Under the pieces are notes generated by a model. That model was not told the DNA's origin and did not search any database. It saw nothing but the letters and a program-made list of their open reading frames with translations. A program made the translations under genes and the position numbers. A stretch of DNA of 27,151 nt, from positions 1 to 27,151 of the forward strand of contig CAZNYM010000024.1 in assembly GCA_964577255.1 (NCBI GenBank). The letters are read 5' to 3'. The DNA comes from Micavibrio_C sp964577255 (GTDB lineage: Bacteria; Pseudomonadota; Alphaproteobacteria; Micavibrionales; Micavibrionaceae). Below, one piece after another: positions 7,583 through 14,351 of the stretch (positions are counted from its first letter, which is position 1; the number at the start of each line of letters is the position of its first letter).

Positions 7583-8211
7583 CCGTCTTCGCTTTCATCG
7601 CTTTTGTTCTGCCGGGGCGGTGCACGTCTTGCGCCACCGCTTGCGCGCAGGCCGCCCGGCCCCGTGGGGCTGCGGCCGGCAGGTCCCACAGCCGGCCCGA
7701 TGCCAGGCGCGCGTGGCGCCAGATGCGGCGCGGTCTCCATCAGGCGCTGGCGGGCCAGATTGGGTGCGAATTTGAGCAGCGCCGTGTTCACGCCGCCGAT
7801 CACCGACCCGGTGCTGTCCTCGTCCCCCAGATCGTCGCGGTGTATCGGCTGCCCGGCGATGCAGGCTTTAAGGAACCGTTCAAAATCCAGCACCGAGGAG
7901 CGCGGGCGCGCCATGCGCCCGAACCCGACATTTGCGCTTGGATCGTTGAGGAACAAAAGCGGCACCTGGCGGCTTTCGACGATCTGTTCGCCTACCAGCG
8001 CGCCCATGTGGAAAGTCAGGGACAAGGTCAAAGGCTCGATAAAACTTTCCTGCACGGGAATATTCAGATCCAGCGTGTCGTGGTCGGGAAATTCGATGCT
8101 GAGCAAACCTGAATCTGTGTCGAACATAACCCCGGCGACAACGCCGCCCCAGGGCTGGTCGCAAACCAGCCCGGCTTCGTGGCGATCGGTCAAAAGCAGG
8201 TCGATGTTCAT
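7579..8211 (-). CDS. Conserved-looking hypothetical protein with low-complexity tail
   Basis: A 210-aa protein I do not recognise. Residues 1-165 look like an ordinary soluble globular protein: no signal peptide or membrane segment, beginning MNIDLLLTDRHEAG, with acidic patches (FPDHDTLDLN, HRDDLGDEDSTG). Residues from about 166 to the end are Pro/Gly/Ala/Arg-rich and end in an acidic KSDESEDG, so the tail is probably disordered. AGGG lies 7 nt upstream of the ATG at 8211, supporting the start. Its stop shares CTAG with pmbA. It is divergent from the epimerase gene. It is antisense to nothing else convincing, and the alternative plus-strand frames look like shadows. No function is proposed. 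Confidence 0.72.
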   Translation of the reverse strand: MNIDLLLTDRHEAGLVCDQPWGGVVAGVMFDTDSGLLSIEFPDHDTLDLNIPVQESFIEPLTLSLTFHMGALVGEQIVESRQVPLLFLNDPSANVGFGRMARPRSSVLDFERFLKACIAGQPIHRDDLGDEDSTGSVIGGVNTALLKFAPNLARQRLMETAPHLAPRAPGIGPAVGPAGRSPTGPGGLRASGGARRAPPRQNKSDESEDG

Positions 8212-8255
8212 GGTCAGTCCCTAATATAGCGTCAATCGGTTAAAAAACCCACTCC

Positions 8256-8284
8256 TTGCCAGCGCGCGGCTCCTCCTGTTAAAT
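8256..8284 (+). promoter_or_regulatory. Candidate sigma-70-type promoter for the epimerase gene
   Basis: TTGCCA (8256-8261, 5/6 to consensus), 17-nt spacer, TTAAAT (8279-8284, 4/6). Initiation at about 8291 would give a leader of about 27 nt before ATG 8318. Confidence 0.45.
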
Positions 8285-8317
8285 CAGGGGTCTGAAAGAA
8301 CGGAAAAGCGGGTTTTC

Positions 8318-9319
8318 ATGATCTTATTGACCGGCGCCGCGGGATTTATCGGCTTTCATACGGCGCAGGCTCTGCTGGCCCGCGGCGAAAGCGTCGTCGG
8401 CATCGACAATTTGAACGATTACTACGACCCCCTCCTGAAAAAAGAGCGCCTGGCGCGCCTGATGAAGCATGACGGTTTCCGCTTCACATACGGCGACATC
8501 GCCGACGCCGAAATCTTGCAGGAGACGCTGGAGAACAATCCCGCTATCGACCGCATCGTGCATCTGGCGGCCCAGGCGGGCGTGCGCTATTCCCTCAAAA
8601 ATCCTTACGCCTACGCCAACAGCAACCTGACGGGCCAGGTGGCGATGCTCGAAGCCGCACGGCATTGCCGCCACCTGAAGCATTTCGTCTACGCCTCAAG
8701 CTCTTCCGTCTACGGCGCCAACACCAAGCAGCCCTTCGCGGTCGAGGATCCGGTCGATCTGCCGGTCTCGCTTTACGCCGCCACCAAGCGCGCGGGCGAA
8801 CTGCTCACACAATCCTACAGCCACCTTTACGGTTTTCCCGCTACGGGCCTGCGCTTTTTCACCGTTTACGGCCCCTGGGGCCGGCCGGACATGGCTTACT
8901 TCACTTTCACCCGCGACATCATCGAGGGCCGGCCGCTCACCGTGTTCAACCACGGCCGCATGAAGCGCGATTTCACCTGGATCGACGATATCGTGCACGG
9001 CATCCTGGGTGCGCTCGACCATCCGCCCGCACCGCGTGGCCCCTATTGCTACGGCGATGCGCCGCACCGCATTCTCAATCTTGGCAACAACCGGCCCGAA
9101 AACCTGGTCGACTTCATCGCGATGATCGAGGAATGCGTGGGCCGCAAGGCCGAGAAGATCATGGCGCCGCTCGCGCCGGGCGACGTCGAGGAAACCTGGG
9201 CCGATATCGGGCCGGCGCAGAAACTGTTCGGTTACAGCCCGCAGACGCCGCTCGCCACCGGCATTCCGCGCTTCGTGCAGTGGTATGCCGATTTTTACGG
9301 TATGCCCGCCGTCGCCTGA
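8318..9319 (+). CDS. UDP-glucuronate 4-epimerase (NAD-dependent, extended SDR)
   Basis: Cytoplasmic epimerase likely converting UDP-glucuronate to UDP-galacturonate for surface polysaccharide or LPS core. It is 333 aa. Seen: Rossmann motif GAAGFIGFH (6-14), family mark GIDNLNDYYDPLLKKERL (28-45), catalytic serine region YASSSSVYGANTKQPF, active-site YAATK, and the strongly conserved TGLRFFTVYGPWGRPDMAYF and RDFTWIDDIVHGI. The DNLNDYYD plus GPWGRPDMA combination distinguishes the glucuronate epimerases from GalE and RmlB. It resembles LpsL and capsular Cap1J-type enzymes. It is not in a polysaccharide cluster here. The last 25 bp overlap the end of the convergent small gene. Confidence 0.92.
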   Translation: MILLTGAAGFIGFHTAQALLARGESVVGIDNLNDYYDPLLKKERLARLMKHDGFRFTYGDIADAEILQETLENNPAIDRIVHLAAQAGVRYSLKNPYAYANSNLTGQVAMLEAARHCRHLKHFVYASSSSVYGANTKQPFAVEDPVDLPVSLYAATKRAGELLTQSYSHLYGFPATGLRFFTVYGPWGRPDMAYFTFTRDIIEGRPLTVFNHGRMKRDFTWIDDIVHGILGALDHPPAPRGPYCYGDAPHRILNLGNNRPENLVDFIAMIEECVGRKAEKIMAPLAPGDVEETWADIGPAQKLFGYSPQTPLATGIPRFVQWYADFYGMPAVA

Positions 9320-9612
9320 ATAACGCGCAGGGCGGCGCGCCTGACTTCCGGTACATTGCAGTGATCCATCACCAGGCGCTCCTGTGCGGCCTTCAGCAGA
9401 TCGTCGCCCATCAGCGGCGACAGAATATAAAATTCATCGGGCAGAACCCAGTCCGGATCAGGTGCGCCCGCCAGCCGAAAAAGGCGGGTGACAAGCGCGG
9501 CGTCAAGCGGCGCTCCCTCTTCATGGGCGCCGCGGCAGTAATTGATGAAATTCAGTTTGGCGTGCGGGCTGTCGTCGCTAAGAGCGTAACCCCTGATCGT
9601 GATCTCGTCCAT
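9295..9612 (-). CDS. Small hypothetical protein, last gene of the fabD operon
   Basis: A 105-aa protein I do not recognise. It has no signal peptide or membrane helix and looks helical in its second half (DDLLKAAQERLVMDH, EVRRAALRVIQATAG); the sequence PDPDWVLPDEFYILSPLMG sits mid-protein. The start at 9612 lies 35 bp inside the end of the HAD gene, so it is probably translationally coupled; this would be the fourth gene after fabD, fabG and the HAD phosphatase. Its end overlaps the convergent epimerase gene by 25 bp. Coding status is supported by its position and protein-like composition. Confidence 0.68.
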   Translation of the reverse strand: MDEITIRGYALSDDSPHAKLNFINYCRGAHEEGAPLDAALVTRLFRLAGAPDPDWVLPDEFYILSPLMGDDLLKAAQERLVMDHCNVPEVRRAALRVIQATAGIP

Positions 9613-10294
9613 TATCTGTTCCCTGTTGCTCGATTATTTTTATGACGTCCTGTAAATCCTTTATGACGGCATACGCTCCAGCCTGCAAGAGAGCTTTTTC
9701 CTGCCGCACCGGATCGTGATAAAGTCCGGTAAAACCGATCGTACGCATGCCAGCGGCCACGCCGGCGGTAACGCCCGCCACGCTGTCCTCAATCACCAGG
9801 GTACGGGCGGGCGCGGCATCCATCATCCGCGCCGCATGCAGGAACAGATCGGGTGCAGGCTTGGGCCGCGCCACCATCCGCGCCGTGAACACGCCCTGCG
9901 GCGGGAACAGCGGCCGCAGGCCGGTTATCGCCAGCGCTGCCTCCACATTCTCGGTTTCGCCGTTAGAAGCCACGCAGATTTTTCCGTGCTCTCTGCAATA
10001 AGCGATGACTTCGCGCGCGTGCGGCGCGGCGTGAAGTTCGCCCCGGTTCTGATGATAGGCCACACGTTCGATGAAATCCTGCATCATCGTGGGCGGCAGC
10101 TTTAGGCCGTTCTCTTTTTCTATTTTTTCGAAAATGGCCTTCTGGCTCATCCCCATGAAATCCCTGCGTACGCGTTCGGGGGTATACTGGGTCAGTCCCG
10201 CGCGCATCAGCGCCTCGCTGCAGCCGATGTTGTTGACGGTTTCGCTGTCGACCAGAGTGCCGTCGCAATCGAAGATAATCAGCTCATACGCCAT
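9578..10294 (-). CDS. HAD-superfamily hydrolase, subfamily IA (phosphatase or phosphoglucomutase-like)
   Basis: 238-aa HAD hydrolase of the beta-phosphoglucomutase/YieH type. Motifs in order: I, FDCDGTLVDSE (nucleophile Asp and acid/base Asp near residues 9-11); cap with FMGMSQKAIFEKI; II, VASNGE; III, lysine in ARPKPAPDLF; IV, VIEDSVAGVTAG. The substrate is probably a small sugar phosphate or related phosphomonoester, but sequence does not settle which. The ATG overlaps the fabG stop by 1 bp (TGATG on the minus strand), implying coupled translation. It sits where acpP commonly follows fabG. The assignment to the family is secure; the substrate is not. Confidence 0.9.
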   Translation of the reverse strand: MAYELIIFDCDGTLVDSETVNNIGCSEALMRAGLTQYTPERVRRDFMGMSQKAIFEKIEKENGLKLPPTMMQDFIERVAYHQNRGELHAAPHAREVIAYCREHGKICVASNGETENVEAALAITGLRPLFPPQGVFTARMVARPKPAPDLFLHAARMMDAAPARTLVIEDSVAGVTAGVAAGMRTIGFTGLYHDPVRQEKALLQAGAYAVIKDLQDVIKIIEQQGTDNGRDHDQGLRS

Positions 10295-11031
10295 CAGATC
10301 ATGGCCATGCCGCCATTGACATGGATGGTCTGGCCGGTGACGTAGGCCGCTTCGTCGCTGGCAAGATAAAGCGCGGCGGCGGCGATATCCTCGGCCGAGC
10401 CCATGCGGGCCATCGGGATCTTGTCATTGATCGCCGCCTTCTGCTCGTCAGTCAGCGCGTCGGTCATGGCGGTGGCGATAAAGCCAGGGGCGATGCAGTT
10501 GACCGTGACATTGCGGCTGGCGAGCTCGGCCGCCATGGCCTTGCTCCAGCCGATCATGCCGGCCTTGGAGGCGACGTAATTGCACTGGCCCGGATTGCCA
10601 GTCACACCGACGATCGACGCCACGTTCACGACGCGGCCAAAGCGGTTTTTCATCATGCCGCGCTGGCAGGCCTGCGCCAGGCGGAACGTCGCCGTCATGT
10701 TGACGCCAATTACCTCGTTCCATTCCTCAGGCTTCATGCGCATGGAAAGATTGTCGCGCGTCAGACCGGCGTTGTTGACGAGGATATCGATTTTTCCCAT
10801 CGCTTCGGTCGCGGTCTTCACCAGCGTTTCCGCCGCGTCGGGCTGCGCCAGATCGGCGGGCAGGATGTGAACGCGCTCTCCCAGCGCCGCCGCCAATTCT
10901 TTGAGTTTATCCGCGTTGCGGCCGCTCAGACCCACGACAGCGCCGTGCGCGTGCAGGGCTTTGGCGATGGCGCCGCCGATGCCGCCCGTGGCGCCGGTAA
11001 CAAGGGCCGTTTTACCCGTCAGATCGAACAT
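10294..11031 (-). CDS. fabG: 3-oxoacyl-[acyl-carrier-protein] reductase FabG
   Basis: NADPH-dependent short-chain dehydrogenase reducing 3-oxoacyl-ACP in type II fatty-acid elongation. It is 245 aa. Seen: cofactor motif TGATGGIG (12-19), NNAG (86-89), and the catalytic tetrad N111, S139, Y152, K156 (YVASK). The sequence NVTVNCIAPGFIATAMT and the end VTGQTIHVNGGMAMI are typical of true FabG rather than a generic SDR. AAAGG lies 7 nt before the ATG. It starts 12 bp after the fabD stop, so the two are one operon. Confidence 0.95.
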   Translation of the reverse strand: MFDLTGKTALVTGATGGIGGAIAKALHAHGAVVGLSGRNADKLKELAAALGERVHILPADLAQPDAAETLVKTATEAMGKIDILVNNAGLTRDNLSMRMKPEEWNEVIGVNMTATFRLAQACQRGMMKNRFGRVVNVASIVGVTGNPGQCNYVASKAGMIGWSKAMAAELASRNVTVNCIAPGFIATAMTDALTDEQKAAINDKIPMARMGSAEDIAAAALYLASDEAAYVTGQTIHVNGGMAMI

Positions 11032-11043
11032 AATGAAACCTTT

Positions 11044-11985
11044 CTAGTTCAGCGATTTTATAAATTCTTCCAAAGCGGCGGGCGTGCCCACCGACGCGCA
11101 GGCCACATCGGGCTCGATGCGTTTGATAAGCCCGGCCAGAACCTTGCCCGCGCCGATTTCGGTCATCGTGCCGACGCCCTGCGCCTTCATGTAGGACACC
11201 GATTCGCGCCAGCGCACCCGGCCCGTCACCTGCTGTACCAGCAGGTGACGAATCTCATCGGGCGCAGTTACGGCCTGCGCCGTCACGTTCGCCACCACCG
11301 GCACGGCGGGCGCTTTAAGTGCGGCCTGCGCCAGCGCTTCCTCCATGGCATCGGCCGCCGGCTTCATGAGCGCGCAGTGAAACGGCGCGCTGACCGGCAG
11401 CGCGATGGCGCGCTTGGCCCCGCGTTCCGTGGCCAGGGCGATGGCGGCTTCGACGGCCGCCTTGGCGCCGGAAATCACCACCTGGCCCGGCGCGTTGTCG
11501 TTCGCGGCCTCGCACACGCCCCGGTCCGCGACCTGGCGGGCGATCAGCATCACATCGTCGAATTCAAGGCCCAGAATGGCGGCCATGCCGCCCTGGCCCA
11601 CCGGCACCGCGCGCTGCATCGACTGCCCGCGCAGTTTCAGGAGCCGGGCGGTGTCGGCCAGGCTCAGCGCCCCAGCGGCGGTCAGCGCGGCATATTCGCC
11701 CAGCGAATGCCCGGCTACGAACGCAAGCCTTTTGACATCGAACTTCGCCTCGCGGGTCAGGACGTTCATGACCGCCATCGACACCGCCATCAGCGCAGGC
11801 TGGGTGTTTTCGGTGAGGTTGAGATCGGCCTCCGGCCCTTCGAACATCAGCGCCGAAAGTTTCTGCCCCAGCGCGTCATCCACTTCCTCGAACGTCTCGC
11901 GCGCCGCCGGGAAGGCAGCCGCCAGGTCCCTGCCCATGCCGACACTCTGGGACCCCTGGCCGGGGAATACGAAGGCACTGGTCAT
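11044..11985 (-). CDS. fabD: Malonyl-CoA:ACP transacylase FabD
   Basis: Transfers malonyl groups from CoA to acyl carrier protein, supplying extender units for fatty-acid synthesis. It is 313 aa. Seen: FPGQGSQSVGMG at the N-terminus, nucleophile S94 in GHSLGEYAAL (92-100), the arginine after QSMQRAVP, catalytic H203 in SAPFHCALM, and the terminal EIGAGKVLAGLIKRI segment. AGGG 5-6 nt before the ATG at 11985 supports the start. First gene of fabD-fabG-HAD-hypothetical; its promoter must lie in the 294-bp gap at 11986-12279, but I could not place it on this strand. Confidence 0.95.
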   Translation of the reverse strand: MTSAFVFPGQGSQSVGMGRDLAAAFPAARETFEEVDDALGQKLSALMFEGPEADLNLTENTQPALMAVSMAVMNVLTREAKFDVKRLAFVAGHSLGEYAALTAAGALSLADTARLLKLRGQSMQRAVPVGQGGMAAILGLEFDDVMLIARQVADRGVCEAANDNAPGQVVISGAKAAVEAAIALATERGAKRAIALPVSAPFHCALMKPAADAMEEALAQAALKAPAVPVVANVTAQAVTAPDEIRHLLVQQVTGRVRWRESVSYMKAQGVGTMTEIGAGKVLAGLIKRIEPDVACASVGTPAALEEFIKSLN

Positions 11986-12098
11986 GTTTCCCTCTGCTCT
12001 GCTGAAACGGCGGTTACCCTAACCCGGGGGCGGCGGGTGATCAAGACGGAGGCTGCCGCAGTTATACATTTACGTATCGTACTGTATCGCTTATCCTT

Positions 12099-12127
12099 TT
12101 GTATTGTCCCCGTTTTTGTGATATTCT
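12099..12127 (+). promoter_or_regulatory. Candidate promoter for the 91-codon orphan gene
   Basis: TTGTAT (12099-12104), 17-nt spacer, TATTCT (12122-12127), inside a distinctly AT-rich stretch (about 12060-12160) of the 294-bp fabD-upstream gap. Hexamers match consensus only 3/6 and 4/6. A second AT-rich run (TAAAAATATT, 12141-12150) could serve instead. Initiation here would give a leader of about 145 nt. Confidence 0.33.
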
Positions 12128-12174
12128 TACCACAGTAGCATAAAAATATTTAACTATTTCAATGGGATGGGAGA

Positions 12175-12241
12175 GACCCCGTGGAGGGGGTCCCCCGCCT
12201 GCCACCCCGGATCCCCGCCTCTGGCAGGGTTATTGCAGGGT
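12175..12241 (+). other. Structured leader: two hairpins and a short direct repeat
   Basis: Hairpin 1 is GACCCC/GGGGTC around a 6-nt loop (12175-12192). Hairpin 2 is CCTGCCA/TGGCAGG around a 17-nt C-rich loop (12198-12228). GCAGGGT occurs twice (12224-12230 and 12235-12241), and the first copy is partly inside hairpin 2. No T-run follows either hairpin. The block lies 38 bp before the orphan gene. Confidence 0.5.
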
Positions 12242-12279
12242 AGAGCAGGCGTAAAACATCCGACAGATGGAGAGAAAAC

Positions 12280-12555
12280 ATGGCGTGCCTGATCGTGAAC
12301 AGCAATTTTCAAGTTCATATGGAAAATACAGACAAGACCCTTTCCGTCATGCTCGACCGTCCGGCGGCGCCCGGGGGCAAGCCCCTGAAAAGCAGCGCCC
12401 TGCAAAGCCCCGAGATCAACCGCCTGAACCTGACCGCCCTGCTGCGCCAGGCCCGCAAGAAAGCCGGCCAGGCCCCGGCAACCCGCAATTATTGGGTTTC
12501 CTTCATCAAGGGCGTGGGCGCCCACTCGGCCAACAGCAACGCGGCCGACGCCTGA
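12280..12555 (+). CDS. Small orphan protein (91 aa), unknown function
   Basis: I do not recognise this protein. The start is well supported: GGAG at 12269-12272 lies 7 nt before ATG 12280. The N-terminus (MACLIVNSNFQVHMENTDKT) is AT-richer; from about residue 25 codon use resembles neighbouring genes. The middle is basic (LLRQARKKAGQ, about 55-65), followed by ATRNYWVSFIKGVGAH. There is no signal peptide or membrane helix, so it is probably a cytoplasmic, possibly nucleic-acid-binding or partly disordered protein; that is inference from charge only. An in-frame ATG at 12319 is the alternative start. It stands alone between fabD and rpsF, with its own apparent leader. Confidence 0.7.
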   Translation: MACLIVNSNFQVHMENTDKTLSVMLDRPAAPGGKPLKSSALQSPEINRLNLTALLRQARKKAGQAPATRNYWVSFIKGVGAHSANSNAADA

Positions 12556-12561
12556 TTCTTC

Positions 12562-12589
12562 TTGCATCGGCGGCAAAAAACCGTATAGT
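12562..12589 (+). promoter_or_regulatory. rpsF: Promoter of the rpsF-rpsR-rplI operon
   Basis: TTGCAT (12562-12567), 16-nt spacer, TATAGT (12584-12589, 5/6 to TATAAT). Initiation near 12596 leaves a leader of about 84 nt that contains the two hairpins listed next. It begins just after the stop of the orphan gene. Confidence 0.55.
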
Positions 12590-12610
12590 CCCGGCCATTC
12601 CATAAACCTC

Positions 12611-12660
12611 GCTGCCGGCCAGGCCGTCAGCTTTGTTGGGATCGATTAATCCGTAACAAA
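12611..12660 (+). promoter_or_regulatory. Probable S6:S18-binding autoregulatory leader upstream of rpsF
   Basis: Two adjacent hairpins. The first, 12611-12631, is GCTG-c-CGG/CCG-t-CAGC with a 5-nt loop. The second, 12632-12660, has a lower stem TTTGTT/AACAAA and an upper stem GGAT/ATCC with CCG (12651-12653) at the 3' internal-loop position. Bacterial rpsF leaders are known to carry a hairpin with a conserved CCG bulge that binds the S6:S18 heterodimer and represses the operon; position and shape fit that motif. No covariation could be tested here. Confidence 0.5.
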
Positions 12661-12679
12661 ACCGAGAGGAGCGCCCGCG

Positions 12680-13060
12680 ATGGCCATCTACGAAACCGTG
12701 TTTATCGCACGGCAGGATCTGGGGACTGCGCAAGTCACAGAACTGACTGAAAACTTCAGCGCGATCATCAAGAGAGACGGCGGCAAGATTCTCAAGACCG
12801 AGAGCTGGGGCCTGCGCACGCTGGCTTACCGCATCAAGAAGAACCGCAAGGGGCATTACGTCCTGATCGAAAGCGACGCGCCGCCCACGGCGCTGCTGGA
12901 GATGGAGCGCAACATGCGCCTGAACGAAGACGTGCTGCGCTTCATGAGCGTGCGCCTGGACGAGCCCTCCAAGGGCCAGTCGGCGATCCTCGACAAGAAC
13001 CGCGAGTACGACAACGATGAATCCGACAGACAAGACAAGCAAGAAAGAGAGGTCGCCTGA
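12680..13060 (+). CDS. rpsF: 30S ribosomal protein bS6
   Basis: Primary structural protein of the 30S platform, which binds 16S rRNA as a heterodimer with bS18. It is 126 aa. Seen: N-terminal YETVFIARQDL, the central GGKILKTESWGLRTLAYRIKKNRKGHYVL stretch (split here by position 34-62), and the RMNE-like MRLNEDVLRFMSVR segment. After residue 100 there is a charged tail (KNREYDNDESDRQDKQERE). AGGAG lies 8 nt before the ATG. The stop overlaps the rpsR start by 1 bp (TGATG), so the two partners are translationally coupled. Confidence 0.97.
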   Translation: MAIYETVFIARQDLGTAQVTELTENFSAIIKRDGGKILKTESWGLRTLAYRIKKNRKGHYVLIESDAPPTALLEMERNMRLNEDVLRFMSVRLDEPSKGQSAILDKNREYDNDESDRQDKQEREVA

Positions 13061-13479
13061 TGGCCTACGGTGAAAACAGCAGCGCCCCCGCGGGCGCAGA
13101 AGGCGGAGCCCCGGCCCGCCGTTCCTTCTTCAAGCGCCGCAAGACCTGCCCGTTCTCGGGCCCGCACTCGCCCGCGATCGACTGGAAGGACGTTAAACTG
13201 CTCGGCCGCTATATTTCCGAGCGCGGCAAGATGATGCCCAGCCGCATCACCGCCGTATCGACCGCCAAGCAGAAAAAACTGGCGCAGGCGATCAAGCGCG
13301 CCCGCTACATGGCGCTGCTGGCGCCGGTGCGCGTGGAAATGGAACGCGACGGCAGCGGCCGGCCGCCGCGCGGCGAGGGCGAGGGCGGCTACCGCCCGCG
13401 CTACGACCGCGGCGATCGTGGTGACCGCAATGATCGCGGCGACCGCAGCGAACAGCGCAATGAAAGCGAAAGAGGATAA
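13060..13479 (+). CDS. rpsR: 30S ribosomal protein bS18 with long charged C-terminal tail
   Basis: Partner of bS6 on the 30S platform. The conserved core is residues 26-90: RRKTCPFSG, IDWKDVKLLGRYISERGKMM, SRITAVSTAK and AIKRARYMALL. At 139 aa it is much longer than the usual 75-90: a 25-residue Ala/Gly-rich N-terminal extension and a roughly 45-residue tail (95-139) rich in Arg, Gly, Asp and Glu, including DRGDRGDRNDRGDR. GAGAGG lies 7 nt before the ATG. rplI follows after 5 bp. The core is certain; no frameshift is needed to make the tail, since the same frame reads to the stop just before the rplI Shine-Dalgarno. Confidence 0.96.
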   Translation: MAYGENSSAPAGAEGGAPARRSFFKRRKTCPFSGPHSPAIDWKDVKLLGRYISERGKMMPSRITAVSTAKQKKLAQAIKRARYMALLAPVRVEMERDGSGRPPRGEGEGGYRPRYDRGDRGDRNDRGDRSEQRNESERG

Positions 13480-13484
13480 TCATC

Positions 13485-14198
13485 ATGCCAATGGACGTCA
13501 TACTTCTGGAACGCGTCGACAAGCTGGGCAGCATGGGCGAAAAAGTCCGTGTGAAACCCGGTTTTGCCCGCAACTTCCTGCTGCCCCAGGGCAAGGCCCT
13601 GCGGGCCACGCCTGAAAACGTCGCCTATTTCGAGGCTCAGCGTTCCGCGCTGGAGAAGGTGAACGCGGAAAAACGCGCCGCCGCCCAGACACTGGCGAAG
13701 AAGCTTGAATCGCTGAAAGTGGCGCTGATCCGCAACGCCTCCGAAGGCGGGCAGCTTTACGGTTCGGTGACTTCGCGCGACATCGCCGACGCGGTCAAAG
13801 CCGCGAGCAAGATCGATATCACGCGCGGCATGGTAGTGATGAACGACAGCCTCAAGACCATCGGCCTGTTCCCGGTCACCATCGCCCTGCATCCCGAAGT
13901 GCGCGTCGACGTTACCATCAACGTCGCCCGCAGCGAGGATGAAGCCAGGGCCCAGGCCAAGACCGGCAAGGCCTTGATCGCCGAGGATAGCCGCGCCGCG
14001 GCCGCTGAAACGGCGGTTGCCAAGGAGAGCTTCCTTGAGGAAGGCGTACTCGAGGCTGAAGAGGCGGAAGCGGAGGAAGAAACCCGCGACGCCGCCAAGA
14101 AAGCCGAGAAAACCGCCCGCCGTACCGCCCGCAAGGCCGCCAAGGCGGACAAATCCGCCCCCGAAGGCGTGGAAGAAGAGGCCGCGGCCGAGGAGTAA
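13485..14198 (+). CDS. rplI: 50S ribosomal protein bL9 with extended charged tail
   Basis: Binds 23S rRNA near the L1 stalk base and reaches between ribosomes. N-domain: MDVILLERVDKLGSMGEKV with the RNA-binding GFARNFLLPQGKAL (26-39). A long connecting helix follows at about 42-77. C-domain at about 78-148 contains GGQLYGSVTSRDIADAV. At 237 aa it exceeds the 150 aa of E. coli. The tail is acidic (185-200), then strongly basic and Ala-rich (201-223), then acidic again (227-237). GAGGA lies 8 nt before ATG 13485. A terminator follows, ending the ribosomal operon before dnaB. Confidence 0.96.
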   Translation: MPMDVILLERVDKLGSMGEKVRVKPGFARNFLLPQGKALRATPENVAYFEAQRSALEKVNAEKRAAAQTLAKKLESLKVALIRNASEGGQLYGSVTSRDIADAVKAASKIDITRGMVVMNDSLKTIGLFPVTIALHPEVRVDVTINVARSEDEARAQAKTGKALIAEDSRAAAAETAVAKESFLEEGVLEAEEAEAEEETRDAAKKAEKTARRTARKAAKADKSAPEGVEEEAAAEE

Positions 14199-14236
14199 AA
14201 TCCTTTCCGGGCATTTTCTTGCGATTATCGATTATG

Positions 14237-14269
14237 AACGGCCGGCGCGAAAGCCCGGCCGTTTCTCTT
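14237..14269 (+). terminator. Rho-independent terminator between rplI and dnaB
   Basis: Perfect 9-bp stem AACGGCCGG/CCGGCCGTT (14237-14245 with 14255-14263) with a 9-nt loop, followed by a modest pyrimidine-rich TCTCTT. It lies 38 bp after the rplI stop. The short T-run is the weak point. Confidence 0.65.
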
Positions 14270-14351
14270 GCCGCAGAACTATGCACGTAATTCACATGGG
14301 CTTCGTGCGCGTTTTCTGGCGCGCCCCGGGCAATGTCAATAAGCTTGGCCC

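Noticed and set aside
10321..12138. 605-codon plus-strand frame across fabG and fabD
   Set aside because: Antisense to two certain genes; His/Arg/Gly-rich product with no family resemblance.
13380..13479. Frameshift or misassembly producing the bS18 tail
   Set aside because: The frame runs cleanly to a stop directly before the rplI Shine-Dalgarno, and the tail has consistent charged composition.
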